DNA of 64,000 bases from Pseudopithomyces maydicus (GCA_026873275.1 JANTUC010000017.1:186001-250000), one strand, 5' to 3'. Positions 34,157-45,195 are shown, counted from the stretch's first letter. Made by a program: numbers and translations. The notes: generated from the letters alone by a model not told the origin.

Positions 34157-34715
34157 AGGAAGTCTTTACGACGAGCGAACGAATAACACGTTGCTGATCA
34201 AGAAAATATACTCAAGGTCAGAGCCACGGTTTCACCAGTCCGCTCTTTCCGTAGCCACCTTAAAGAGGCATTCCATTGTTCTCGTACTCTATCTCACTGA
34301 TTACAAACATTCCTACTCTACTAAGCTGCGAAGATGTGTCATGAAACTTTTCAAGTCGTGAAATCAGGAAAAAGAAATCCGGGATTACACATACAAGCAT
34401 CATCGAAATTTTGAGCTACCTTCTGCTTGAACCCGCCAGTGCTTGGTTGTTTCCACGCAGAAATAATTCTGAACATCATGTGAATTATCTGGAAGTAACA
34501 AGAAGGTCACAAATTCTCGTGACCATTTGGTTTGAATATAGTCATGCGTCGCATTACCTATACAAACCAACTATGAGTCGCTACTCATAACTTCTTTTTG
34601 CGCCTATTAAAAACAATCGTATACATAAGTAAAACAATACTGCACGGCTGCATGATAAGCTAAACTTGAACTATTTTTACTAGAATAGGCACTATTATCA
34701 AACCTTTCTTTTACT
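34157..34715. other. Intergenic region, nothing recognised
   Basis: 560 bp of AT-rich spacer upstream of the small Cys-rich protein genes. Confidence 0.5.
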
Positions 34716-35033
34716 ATGCATCCCTTACCCATTCTCCATCACCATCCAGCTGCGTATTACCCAATGAATGAGAGGTATCCGATGATCCTTCCGCATGTTT
34801 CATCTCCAGCACCAAAGACCAGAAGCTGGGTGTGTCACAAGTGTGGGTACAAGGACAATAGAGAGACATCAAAATGCAGGAATAAGGGCTGCGGTCACCA
34901 CTGGTGTATGTTGTGTCTAGGATGGCGATGCTGCAAATGTGCGCAGCCTAATGGCACGCCACAAAGGTACGAGTTATTCTCGTGCCTCAGGTGCAAGCAC
35001 GGATTATGTTATGTTTGTCCTGCGCGATGGTGA
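34716..35033 (+). CDS. Small Cys-rich zinc-binding-type protein, copy 1
   Basis: 105 residues, single exon. After a disordered His/Pro-rich leader of about 35 residues comes a compact Cys-rich module starting SWVCHKCGYKDNRE, then KCRNKGCGHHWCMLC, WRCCKCAQ and finally FSCLRCKHGLCYVC. Thirteen cysteines with several CxxC pairs and a His suggest three zinc knuckles. No signal peptide, so intracellular. I know no function for the family. It lies 290 bp before a second gene with the same SWVCH-x-C opening. Confidence 0.6.
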   Translation: MHPLPILHHHPAAYYPMNERYPMILPHVSSPAPKTRSWVCHKCGYKDNRETSKCRNKGCGHHWCMLCLGWRCCKCAQPNGTPQRYELFSCLRCKHGLCYVCPARW

Positions 35034-35321
35034 GAGAAACGTGGGACGATAGGGCGATGCAAGTCGCGATTTATCACATGGGACCTCTCAAGTACTGGAT
35101 ATATCTGGCATTTTGAGAGATAAATGACGTGTGATCCATCAACTACTGTTTGTCGTTAGTCCGTGCTAACGAGTGCAAACGCTCAACCGTCTTCTATCAT
35201 ATAGGTCAACCACACCACCTGGTCTACTTCTTCTACAGCAGGCACAGCCCCATTGTATACCACGTTTACCACAGCAAAACCCCACCAAGCGCAGTTTCTC
35301 AAGCCAGATAACTTCATCGCA

Positions 35322-35585
35322 ATGTCTGACGACAGGGCTCTGGCAATTCTCTCCTGGGTTTGTCACGAGTGTTTCGCATACAACGAGCCGTATTATACGG
35401 AAGACTGGGAAGGTAACGAAGTCCCTACTGTTGACCTGGTATGCGACGAATGTGACCATGGATATTGTTCGAAATGCCAAAAAGGTGAAGCCGGTGTGGT
35501 GAAGAAGACCGAGCTAAAGCTGGATGCGCGTAAAGACAATCAAAAGGGGAAAGATGTCAAGGGGAAGGCACGTGCAAAGAAGTAA
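35322..35585 (+). CDS. Small Cys-rich zinc-binding-type protein, copy 2
   Basis: 87 residues from the ATG at 35322. It opens MSDDRALAILSWVCHECFAYNEPYYTEDW, then LVCDECDHGYCSKCQKGEAG, and ends with a strongly basic Lys-rich tail (KGKDVKGKARAKK). The module has the same WVCHxC...CxxC...GYCxxC plan as copy 1 but fewer cysteines, so the two look like diverged tandem paralogues. The basic tail could contact nucleic acid or direct nuclear entry. The function is unknown. Confidence 0.55.
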   Translation: MSDDRALAILSWVCHECFAYNEPYYTEDWEGNEVPTVDLVCDECDHGYCSKCQKGEAGVVKKTELKLDARKDNQKGKDVKGKARAKK

Positions 35586-35923
35586 AGGTAAGTTGTATTA
35601 GCTAAAGGGCAATAAGCCCGCCTGTTCAACATGCATGACGATATACAAGGACGTGCAGAAATTCATCGACCTGTGTTGACACAGCTGCTTGCAGGATACG
35701 ATCAAAATAGGTCTGTCGAAATTCTTTACGACAAAGGCTTTGCATGGAGCATTCCTAGGCTAACTTCTGTCCAACAAACGCGACAACCAGAACACAGCAG
35801 CGAACACGATCGGGATAGTGGCACATCCAGTTGATAGGAAGGTTAAAATGTATTTTTACTTATACAACATCTAAACTTTTTGGTTTCCAGGCCTTGATTT
35901 GAGTTTTTTCTTTGTTACATCTT
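35586..35923. other. Intergenic region, nothing recognised
   Basis: Spacer between convergent genes. A 67-codon open frame (35631-35834) has no supporting features. Confidence 0.45.
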
Positions 35924-37201
35924 TTACAGGCGGTTTGATGATACCTCAAAATCTCTTTGTACCATAATGTTTCCGAGACCGCCTTGTTTCCGCGACTCGC
36001 TGGAGCCATGCGACTGGCGATCGGAATCCTTGCTTGCGCGGGAAACCGACCCTCCAACCCATGTGCCTCCCTTCATCTTGTGATCAGACATCATCTCAAA
36101 CTCATCATCGTCGCCCAGCTCGGAAAAGGGGCGACTCGACTTCTTGCGTGAGCTCATGTGTCCGCTGATGTTGCCGCTCAGTGGCTCGGGCGTCCTCAGA
36201 TTCGATGGACGCGAGCGACCAGTGGAGAACGAGAACAGTTTGTTCAAGCCGATGACCCTGACGATGGGCCGCAAGCTTGGGAGACAAGCGCACGTCAGGC
36301 CGACGTTAATCTCTACCAGACTCCACAGGTAGACGTCCTTGAAGGTGTATGTGACGTCGAACGGGCCGCTTGCAGTGTCGAGCAGAACCGACAATCGAAT
36401 CATGGAGACGATCGAAACGAACATTCCGAGCGCGAAGATCGCGGCTAGAACGATGCGTTGCGCGAGCGATGCGTGGAGTTTCCAGACATATGGCAAGGGC
36501 ATAATGACAAGGATCAGATCCGTTATGACGTTCGGGACGGAACCGCCGACATAGAACGATTTCTTGTCCACGCATTTCCCGGTTGCGGCGAGGTTGAGGT
36601 CCCAGCTCGCGGCTATGGGTACGCAGTTGAAGATGACTATAAGCGCCTGCAACGAGTCAGAGGTGATTTCTTTGTGTACCGAGTGAGGCACTCACAATAC
36701 TGATACCCCATGCTATAACCATCCCACCGACAATGATCAGTGGGATGCGAGCTCTCTGGGTCAACCCGAACAGTCTCCAGTAGAGACACGATCGAGAGCT
36801 TCATGAACATGACGCTGGGTGTGTATAGCAGGTTCGCCAGCCAGAGATAGAGGGCAAAGTCGGGTAACTTCGCCATGTCTTCGGGCGACTGTGTGACATC
36901 GGTAAATTTCTTCCCTAGTAAGGGTCGTACACCTGATGGAACTGTTAGGGACGAGCAGTAAGTCAATTCTCGACTTAGGCTTACCAGAGTAGATGACGGC
37001 AAAGACACTGGTAACGAACGCTGCTCCCATCATGGTGAAGATCTCGTCAAACCCCATGTTGGACCATCCACCCGCCCTCTTCCGGCACCAGATTTTCAGT
37101 GGCACTACGATCATAGCCACCGCATAGGTCGTAATGATGGCCCCATCGAACCTGTCTCGAAACTCCTCGTAGGTTTCGTTCTTTGGAACTGCCGACGACA
37201 T
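35924..37201 (-). CDS. Pth11-like seven-transmembrane protein (fungal rhodopsin domain), one 2-base gap
   Basis: Seven-TM plasma-membrane protein of the large fungal rhodopsin-domain family (Pth11-related but without an N-terminal CFEM domain). Exon 1 (36985-37201) encodes TM1-TM2 with IWCRKRAGGWSNMGFDEIFTMM; introns are 52 bp (36933-36984) and 49 bp (36647-36695). Exon 3 carries CVPIAASWDLNLAATGKCVD, the family's ECL Cys motif, then TM5-TM7 (YLWSLVEINVGLTCACLPSLRPI). The cytoplasmic tail of about 105 residues is Ser/Arg-rich. Exon 2 leaves the correct frame at the TC run (+ strand 36782-36786): MKLSIVS must shift to reach LYWRLFGLTQRARIPLIIV, equivalent to a missing TC dinucleotide. Family members sense surface or chemical cues. 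It is divergent from the P450. Confidence 0.82.
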
Positions 37202-38043
37202 GACGCCTGGAAAGCCCAGCTATCGTAGAGGGTGTAGCTATGGATGGGTAGAGTTGGCAGAGCAGAATGGGCTGATGAACATATACCTATCCTCCTACCC
37301 TGCACGCCAGTGGGGACCGGGGAAGCACATGCTTCATTTGAGTCTCTCGAAACCGCATCCTTGCGAAATGCGAGAGGCAACTCTTCCCTTTCGAGGCCAA
37401 TCTCCACTCCTGGGTTGGATTGCTTCGGGGATAGCTTAGACGCCGAGGCCTTTTGCCGCGCCGCAGTGGTGACCTAGAAGGCATCAGGATAGGATCTGTT
37501 CTCCCAGGAACCCCCAACATTCGTGTGTAATGGTATTTCCGCAATGACACTATAACCTGATGCGACTAAGATCAACGGCTGTGGGCCGCTCTCCTGATTC
37601 CACGGCAAGCGAGGCGCGGTCGACGTTGTGACAGGCGACGGCACGGGCCTTGCTTGCTTTGCGGCAACGGCGTCTGCTCCTTCGAGTATAGCCGACCCAC
37701 CCGCATAGCCGATACCACGTCGAGTCATGCTTAGAATGGCACAGTCGCGACAAATCTTCCCTGTTCACGGCGAAGATCCCTCCACGGAGGCATGGGTTCA
37801 CGCACAGTAATGCGCTGTTGTCGTACGGTGGATAGGAGGGGGCTCGCCTTATCCCCTCGTGGCCACGAAAACCCGGCAATTCTCAAAAGTTCCACAGCGG
37901 CCAGTAGGAAGCCAAGCCGTAACCAGGACGGTCAGGGTATTGGTGGACTGGCTCTCAATAAAGATTAGCTATTGCTCGTTTTTGTGTCGTTGTTCTCTCC
38001 CACGCTCTTGGGCCCTCTCTTCGAGTGACATCGAACAATCGCC
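37202..38043. promoter_or_regulatory. Shared upstream region of Pth11-like and P450 genes
   Basis: 842 bp between divergent start codons. No defined element identified; the stretch has short GC-rich patches and no convincing gene. Confidence 0.45.
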
Positions 38044-39677
38044 ATGGCGTCCGGGGGCTTTTTGTCAACAGTATTCAAGCTTCTGCTACCGTTCGTGCCC
38101 TTGATCCTCATCGGATACTATGTCTACACCGCAGTTCAGACATGGCGTCCGCTACGTCACATTCCTGGACCCTTCCTCGGCAAATTCTCTTACTTGTACA
38201 TAATGAAGACGCAGAAGAGTGGAGAGCAGCACAAACGTTATAGAGAACTAGGCGACAAATATGGTACGATCTGGCGAGAGCAGCACTTTAGCACTTACTC
38301 ATAATTAATTTCATACAGGTAGTCTTGTGCGTATCGGACCGAATACACTTACAACCAGTGACCCGGAACTGATCCGCCGTATGAGCGCTGCGCGTTCAGT
38401 GTACAGGCGATCAGATTGGTACACGGGTATGCGGGTCGACCCGCACCTGGACAACATCCTCTCGGAACTTGATACTGATGTTCACGACAAACGTCGAGCT
38501 AAGATGGCCGGCGCATACGCTGGCAGGGAAAATCCTCAATTGGAGAAAGATGTTGACGATCAGCTCGCCTCCTGGATGAACCTCATTAGGACCAAGTACA
38601 TTTCCAATGGCGATTCCCTGAAGCCCATGGATATTGCTCTTCAAGCCCAGTACTTTACCCTAGATGTTATCACCAGTCTGGCGTATGGCAGAGCCTTTGG
38701 ATATCTCGCCAGAGATGAGGACATCTATGACTATATCAAGCTTGCCGAGGAATTTGTATCGACTGCTGCCCCCATTGTTGGTGTCACGCCTATCCAGAAC
38801 TTCTTGTACCGCAGTGGTCTTATCTTTAAGATTGCTCCGAATCCTGACGACCCCAAAGGCTTCGGCCGCTTGATGGCGGAAGCTAAGGCTTCTGTCAATG
38901 AACGCTACGGAGCAGATGCAAAAGAGCGACAGGACATGATTGGCGCTTTTGTGAGAAACGGAATCCCCAAAAGCAGATCGAGGCAGAGCTTCTCCTTCAA
39001 ATCATTGCTGGTTCAGACACTACTGCCTCGGCCATTCGCAGCACTCTTCTACGCTTGTTGACTTCGCCTCGTGTCCTTGCCAAATTGAGAGCCGAAGTCG
39101 ATGCAGCAGTAGTTGAAGGGCGTGTTTCGAGCCCAATCCAGCAGAAGGAATCGAAAGAGCTACCTTACCTCCAAGCTGTAGTGAAAGAGGGTCTGCGAAT
39201 CAACCCCCTTTCCTGGGTCAAGTCGCAAAGCAGGTACCCCTGGAGGCGACACATACAACGGGATCTACCTTCCTGGAGGCACTCACATTGGTCACAACGT
39301 TTACGCTTTGCAACGCTTGCCAATCTTTGGCACTGACGCTGACACTTTCCGTCCTGAGCGATGGCTCGAAGGCAACCACGAGACCACTCGCGAGATGGAA
39401 AAGATCGTAGAGCTTGTATTCGGATACGGACGTTGGAGCTGCATGGGTAAGAACGTGGCCTACTTGGAGATGGACAAGGTCTACTTCGAGGTATGTTTCC
39501 CCTTTCCGCGACCGCAAGATCCGAACCATTGTGCTGATTTCTCAACAGCTTCTTCGCCACTTTGACTTCGACGTCGTCAACGCCGAAAGGCCTTGGTCGA
39601 GCCAGAACTTCAACATTTGGATGCAGCATGAATTTTTTGTGCGCGTAACAGAGCGGAATGTCTCAAAGGCCCAATAG
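38044..39677 (+). CDS. Cytochrome P450 monooxygenase, three one-base gaps
   Basis: ER-anchored P450 with an N-terminal membrane anchor (LLPFVPLILIGYYVYTAV) and proline hinge HIPGPFLGKFSYLY. Exon 1 ends at 38263, with a 55-bp intron; the last exon starts at 39549 after a 58-bp intron. Hallmarks are all there: I-helix AGSDTTAS, K-helix ExxR (KEGLRINP), PERW and the haem loop FGYGRWSCMGKNVA with its Cys ligand. To join them the frame must gain one base at three sites: A4 38969-38972, C5 39204-39208 and C4 39237-39240. Repaired length is about 505 residues, normal for the family. It resembles the pisatin-demethylase-like fungal P450s, which include detoxifying enzymes, but the substrate is unknown. 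It is either a decaying gene or a poorly polished stretch. Confidence 0.85.
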
Positions 39678-41153
39678 TCAGTCCAATAAAGCCTAAAGTG
39701 TACCCACCATGTCTTGCAGTGCCAACTTGTCTCTCGTTGTTCTTCGCCTGTCCATATTCCGGTTAGTTGCTTCCGACAATGGCCTACGGCAGCCCTGCTT
39801 CCGGACCTCCAAGAGCCACCTCGCCGAAAAGGCTGATAGTAGGGGCCAGAATCTACTTAGTTTTCCCCTTAAGAGCCCTTCTAGGAAGTCCAGTGGACTA
39901 GTCGTTACTAGTAATGTGGCAAAAGCCACATCCTAGTCTTCCCGAACGGGTCTTCCCGAGGCCTATGACTTTCAAAGCATATCAATGACTCGGCTCATAC
40001 CAACACATTCGTTTCAAAATGTGACCCCATGCGGTCTATCTTTGGATCGACTGAATAGAGCATGAGGGATACGACCTCCTGATATACTATTCAGGCGCCC
40101 AGTTGCTTTTTGTCATGTGGCGTACGCTTGAGGGAACCGAGTGGGTCTTAACCAGGCACTCGGAATCTGGCGCACCTCGTGAAACGAAAAAGTTGGCGAG
40201 AAGAGAAAGGAGGTTTTCCTGGGGATGCCGGGAATCCCAAGGAACAAGCGGCACAGTTTTTTACATGGTTTTACATGGTGAAAGAAATGTGTGCAAATGA
40301 TGAGTACTATAATTGGTGGCCGCATTGTCCTTTACAAGGCCTACCCCAACACTGACCCTGCGGCAACAGTTCGCCCACAAAATTGGAGCGCGCTCGCACG
40401 TGCGCGCAGATGATTTCGACCCGAGCAGTGGGGACGGATGAAATTCGGGTGGCCGTAAGTGGGACTCCCATGGTGTGTGCACGTGTGCTGCTATGCGCCT
40501 CAGCCGAGAGCGTGGGAAGGCTACGCAATGGCAAAAATGAATCGTCATATTCACCTTCTCGCCCGATGATGTCACTGCGATCGGTAGTCTTATGGAATGA
40601 ATGCATATTCTATGGGATCTTTAAGGTTCAGGCGCCCCAATTGTATGGTTTTTGTTTGAGATCTCGTGATTCGTCCGATTCGGGGCAATCGGGGATAAGG
40701 CGCGCGATTGTGGCGGAGGACAACAATCGGTGGAAGAAGAATGTCTTCAAGATCCTTTTCGCGCGACAGCAACATATTATAAGAACAATACCAGCTGCAA
40801 GTACTCTAAATGAATAAGACGGGTTTTTTAAAGTCAGCATTCTTCGAACAATATCTTGGGTTTGATCAACAAGTGCGAATCTCTAGTCGGGGGCTCAGGA
40901 CATGATTCTTTTTCCATTCATCTAGTCTTCAAGTATACATTCCAATAACATATTCGAGATAACATTTTTCTTCGGTGAGTCACCAAGGTCTACTTGTGCA
41001 ATTGACCATACAAGGTAGACTAAGCTAGAGACTAGATCGTTCACTTCATCTACGGGCGGAACCTGCCATAGTCAATCTTTCAGATTGAAGTCTAACATCG
41101 AACACCATCAACAGTAAGCAACAGTAAGCAACATTTCAACGTCATGAAGAATT
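39678..41153. other. Intergenic region with a hairpin cluster
   Basis: 1.5 kb without a defensible gene. Inverted repeats crowd 39887-39950 (separate entry); the rest is spacer. A 144-codon frame at 40383-40817 has no domain or compositional support. Confidence 0.5.
39887..39950. repeat. Cluster of short inverted repeats
   Basis: Within 64 bp: AGTCC-AGT-GGACT, two ACTAGT palindromes ten bases apart, ATGTGGC-AAAA-GCCACAT (39914-39931) and CCCG-AA-CGGG (39941-39950). The AAAA-loop hairpin is also flanked by GACTAG and CTAGTC. It could be a remnant of a small inverted-repeat element or LTR; no termini or target duplication were found. Confidence 0.5.
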
Positions 41154-41864
41154 ATGTCCCCTGACTTGTATGCAGTGAAAGTTCTCATCACAGGTGCAAC
41201 CGGCCTGATCGGATCGGCCATCCTTAGACATTGCTTACAATCACCATCCATTACGTCCATTATTGCTCTCTCGCGCCGACCACTTCCCGAAAACATCTCT
41301 TCTCCAAAACTCACCACGATCATCGTCCCAAACTTTGCGGAATATGATGACGCCATCATCTCGCAGATCATCTCAGCTGACGCTGCGATCTGGGCAATGG
41401 GCGACAAAGGCGCCAACCGCGAAGTAAACTACGTTTTCCCCCACGCTTTCTTCACAGCATTCATGGACGCTCGCAAACAGTCGGAATATGCACAGCACCG
41501 ATTCCGCTACATACGTGTCTGCGGTGCATTGACGGAGCGCGATCAAGATCGCTCGCTGTGGTTTTACGCCGAAGCAAGAAAGCTGCACGGTCTGTCCGAG
41601 GCGAAATCCCTAGAACTAGGCGAGCAGTATCGGGACACGTGTCAGACTTTTGTTGTGAAGCCGGGCGGTGTGTCGACCAAGGATTCGTGCGCGTCGGAAT
41701 GCATGGGTAAGATCCTTGGAGATGGGCTTGCGATCGGTGATGAGGAACTCGGGGCGTATGTTGCTGACTTGGTTGTTCACGGCGAAGAGGAAGAAGGCGC
41801 GATTTTCAATAAGAGAATGGTCGAGAAGGGAAGGTCATTGCTAAAGGAACGTTCGAGTGGATAA
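41154..41864 (+). CDS. NAD(P)-binding Rossmann-fold protein (atypical SDR, NmrA/HTATIP2-like)
   Basis: 236 residues, single exon. KVLITGATGLIGSAILRHC gives the TGxxGxxG dinucleotide-binding motif at the N-terminus, then the alternating beta-alpha pattern (IIALSRRP at strand 2, ADAAIWAMGD at strand 4). The catalytic YxxxK is not clear: the matching part reads WFYAEARKLHG, so it may use Tyr-x-x-x-x-Lys or be non-catalytic like other atypical members. C-terminal VVKPGGVST resembles the substrate loop. The enzyme or sensor role is unknown. Confidence 0.75.
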   Translation: MSPDLYAVKVLITGATGLIGSAILRHCLQSPSITSIIALSRRPLPENISSPKLTTIIVPNFAEYDDAIISQIISADAAIWAMGDKGANREVNYVFPHAFFTAFMDARKQSEYAQHRFRYIRVCGALTERDQDRSLWFYAEARKLHGLSEAKSLELGEQYRDTCQTFVVKPGGVSTKDSCASECMGKILGDGLAIGDEELGAYVADLVVHGEEEEGAIFNKRMVEKGRSLLKERSSG

Positions 41865-42385
41865 GGGTGGACGTTGCCCAGTCGCGTCTATTGTACCACC
41901 ATACTTCTTTTGTGCGCGGCAATCTAACTGCCTTATCATTTTAGGAATCGTATCAAGGATTTTCGGGCAGACTGTTTCCAGATCCTAAAGGATTGGGGTG
42001 TGGGGTAGCACGTGCGGCATCCTCCGAAATCACACGCATGCAGATCAATCCTGGCCGGCAATATTATGGCTTGCAGAGATGCCAAGATGTAATAATAGAC
42101 GAAAACAATGCATACAGTCTGAGCAGCTCTTGGTAGGCTGTTGTTAATCCGTTGCCTCTTAACAACCTTTGTTTTGCTTTGTTGGATTGTCTCGCCTACC
42201 TAGTTCAACGCTCACCTTTATGCCCTTTGATATGATATAAATTAGCGAAATTCGTTTTTGCCATTACAATATTGTACTTAGGTCACTGACAAACTGACCG
42301 AAAAATCATTGTTCCCTATTATCTATTAGATTCCCATCTACACACGAGCATCCACAGTTTTTCAACTTATACAACCTCACAATAT
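41865..42385. other. Intergenic region, nothing recognised
   Basis: Spacer between co-oriented genes. A TATA-like GATATAAATTAG near 42233-42244 could serve the next gene. Confidence 0.4.
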
Positions 42386-43114
42386 ATGCGTCTTCTATTT
42401 CTTCTCGCAGCACCTCTTGCTGCCGCCCACTCTCGAATAACAATTATAAAAGGAGACCTAGGTGGTAACGGTTCAGCAATTGGAGTGCTTGGAGGTATTG
42501 TTCCCCTCAAAGGTCCTAACAAGGAGGTACAGCTCGACTGTACAGTCTTCCCACGACCACTCGAGCTCAAGGTCGACGGGCTCGGTAAACTTAACGTCAC
42601 CAAAGCAAATGTGACTCATGTTGAAGGCGGTTCTCTCCTTTCTCCAGATAACCTCATCGAAACGTTTGGATTGAGCGGTGACACGCTTCCTCAGGTAAGC
42701 GCCACCAACGGCACTCTAACAGGTAGGTACCATATTGTGTCCGGCGATGGTGCAGGCCCTATCTTTGCTGTTATCGACACTACAGCTACTGGGAAATTCA
42801 GTCACGGGATAGAAGCAAATGTAACACTCAATGTGCGCGGAAATAAGGGGCGAATAAGGGACGGCGGATGCGTTCCGTATTCATTCTCGAAGCGAAGCCT
42901 AGCTGACGAAGATCCCTACGCATGTAGAGAAGATCAAATCCAAAGGCGTGCTCCGGTAGTTGATTTGGATTATCCATTCGAAATTGCAGTACCTGAGGGT
43001 ATCGAGTGTGAGGGAAAAGTAGCAGGCAAAATTGGCGTCTGCTTCATGAAGATCAGTAACTTGAACCACAACGGACCCTTTGGAGGAACCGTTGCGTTTC
43101 AAATCTCCCAGTAG
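42386..43114 (+). CDS. Secreted Egh16-like protein (GAS/MAS3 appressorium family)
   Basis: 242 residues, single exon, signal peptide MRLLFLLAAPLAAA with mature start near HSRITI. The family frame is clear: IKGDLGGNGSAIGV near the N-terminus, GDTLPQVSATNGTLTGRYHIVSGDGAGPIFAVID in the middle and the ending GKIGVCFMKISNLNHNGPFGGTVAFQ. Members of the Egh16/GAS1/MAS3 group are induced in infection structures of plant and insect pathogens, where some contribute to penetration; they lack known enzyme activity. Odd points: five cysteines (52, 162, 180, 208, 219) rather than an even set, and two dibasic sites (SKR at 168-170, QRR at 186-188) flank an 18-residue segment, suggesting Kex2 processing. Confidence 0.8.
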   Translation: MRLLFLLAAPLAAAHSRITIIKGDLGGNGSAIGVLGGIVPLKGPNKEVQLDCTVFPRPLELKVDGLGKLNVTKANVTHVEGGSLLSPDNLIETFGLSGDTLPQVSATNGTLTGRYHIVSGDGAGPIFAVIDTTATGKFSHGIEANVTLNVRGNKGRIRDGGCVPYSFSKRSLADEDPYACREDQIQRRAPVVDLDYPFEIAVPEGIECEGKVAGKIGVCFMKISNLNHNGPFGGTVAFQISQ

Positions 43115-43549
43115 CCAAACTCTACCTTGCTCAGTTTTATGGGTTCTCTCTACTTGAAAATAACATCGACATACCGTATATTGCAGTGAAAAAGCACATA
43201 GCTTAATTTTCTAGAACTCTGATTCTTATGATTATATCATTTTTATATGTTTCTCAAGAAAAATCATTATAATAATCAAAGCACCGAGCTCTTTGACGCC
43301 ACATTCACTCTGGTGATCCAGTGGAGATTTAGGCTACACGGGTGCATGCTGAAGGATCATGCGGGGTATCTCGCGCAACACAGTGCGGGGAAAGGAATAA
43401 CTTTTCATGGCATATGTATACTGCTGTAACTCTGGTGTTTTCGCTAATGCTTTTCCGACTGTGAACCCCACCTTTCGCTGTTTAAATGTGCCACTGCGAG
43501 TATAATTCACCTGTCCTGAAACTCCTAAAAGTCAAAGTCCAGAAACATT
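43115..43549. other. Intergenic region, nothing recognised
   Basis: Spacer between co-oriented genes with AT-rich 3' flank; no gene or element supported. Confidence 0.5.
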
Positions 43550-45195
43550 ATGAAAAAATATCAATACGATGTTGTTGTGATTGGCTCTGGCGCTGCTGGG
43601 CTTTCAGCAGCGGTGCGTGCACACGATTTAGGGCTAAGCGTCGTCGTTCTCGAAGCCTACAACAAGCTTGGTGGTTCAACGGCATTCTCAGCGGGCCAGG
43701 TATGGGCTGGAAAAACCATCTGATGGAACAGGCTGGCATGCCAGACTCTTTCGAAGAGACCCGCGCCTACGTTAAAGGAACCAATGATGACCCAACCAAG
43801 CTGGATGAGCGACTGTTGGATCAGTGGGTCAACGAGGCGCCACGGGTTCTGAAACATCTAGAGAGCTGTCAGGCTATCAAGTGGGAGATTATACGTGATT
43901 TTCCGGACTACTATTATCCTAATTTATCAGGATCGAAGAAGGAAGGGCGCTATCTCGCTGCAGCACCTATCAAGGGGTCGGCTTTGGGAGAGCTTCGCTC
44001 AAAACTCCTGTGCAGCCCACACCATCCGCCAGGTCCAACTTACGAAGAACTATTCGGTCTTGGTGGTAATATCAATGAGATCGAGGCATTAATATGTCAG
44101 CGCCAAACCGAGGACATTCTGACCATGGGAACCGGTATAATCGCACACTTGTTGGCCGCTTTGAGTCGACGGAACATCCCAATATTACTCAGCCACCGGG
44201 GTATTGATCTTCTTCAAGATGAGAGTATAATTAACGGAATCAAGTGCGAGACTCCTGAAGGATTTGCCACATTCCGCGGGGCTATCATACTTGCAACCGG
44301 ATCGTATGACTGGAATTTCGATCTCGTCCAGGAATACTCAGAGATGTCGCGTGAGGAGACTGGATCCGTTGCTCCACCCGGCATACGAGGGGACGGGCTG
44401 CTAATGGCGCGTGAAACAGGTGCCGAGATTGTGAAAATGCTTGTCGACAAAGCCGTGCACATGCCTGGCTACAGCATAGGGAGTCCTCCCAATGCCGATG
44501 ATTTGGGTTTCCGTTATGGTTCGGCGACGATGGGCTGGCCCCACTCAATACTTGTCGATTCAACGGGAAAACGGTTTTGTGACGATTCCTACTATAAATC
44601 TGTCGTTTCGGCTATCGCGACGGGGAAGGCCAAGAACCCCTTCTTCCTTATCTGGGATGAGAACCACCACCAAAAGTATGGGCTCCCGCCTGCTGCGCCT
44701 GGACAACCTTACCCAGAAGGAATGAATGTTTCAACAGCGACAAGCGTGGCTGAGCTAGGAAGAAAATTGAATATCGATGCAACTCAGTTACAATCAAGCA
44801 TTGAGCGGTTCAACAAATATGCCAAGGAAGGCATCGATCCAGACTTCCATCGTGGTGAAAATGATTGGGCGAAGAAGTTTCTCGGAGATCCCTCGCACAA
44901 GCCATCACCACTACTTGGAGCAATTGAACGAGGCCCTTTCTATGGTATGAGCTGGCGCCTCGTGAACGCAGGAATTGGAAATGCGGGTATCAAGACGGGG
45001 CTTCATGGACAAGCTGTTGATGCCGCAAATCACATAATCCCTGGTCTTTATGCTATTGGCACTGTTTCCTCTCCAACAATGATGGGAACTGGGTACAACA
45101 GTGGCTGGGGAATATGCAGAGGCCTTGTTATGGGATATCTGGCAGTCGAGCATGTTGCATCTACAAAGATGAAGCATAGAGAAGTGAAATTGTAA
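43550..45195 (+). CDS. FAD-dependent dehydrogenase (3-ketosteroid dehydrogenase/fumarate reductase flavoprotein family), one-base gap
   Basis: About 548 residues after repair. The true N-terminus is the ATG at 43550: MKKYQYDVVVIGSGAAGLSAA is the GxGxxG FAD-binding strand, followed by LGLSVVVLEAYNKLGGSTAFSAGQ. That frame ends after VWAGKTI at 43732; one extra A in the A5 run 43711-43715 joins it to NHLMEQAGMPDSFEETRAYV and the long downstream frame. C-terminal features are the second FAD contact region IIPGLYAIGTVSSPTMMGTGYNSGWG and a small-residue-rich active-site loop. Relatives introduce double bonds into steroids or act on other cyclic ketones and enoates; the substrate here is open. Neighbouring P450 and reductases fit a degradative or tailoring role. 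Confidence 0.83.

Noticed and set aside
40383..40817. 144-codon plus-strand frame
   Set aside because: No domain, no signal, composition unlike the neighbouring genes.
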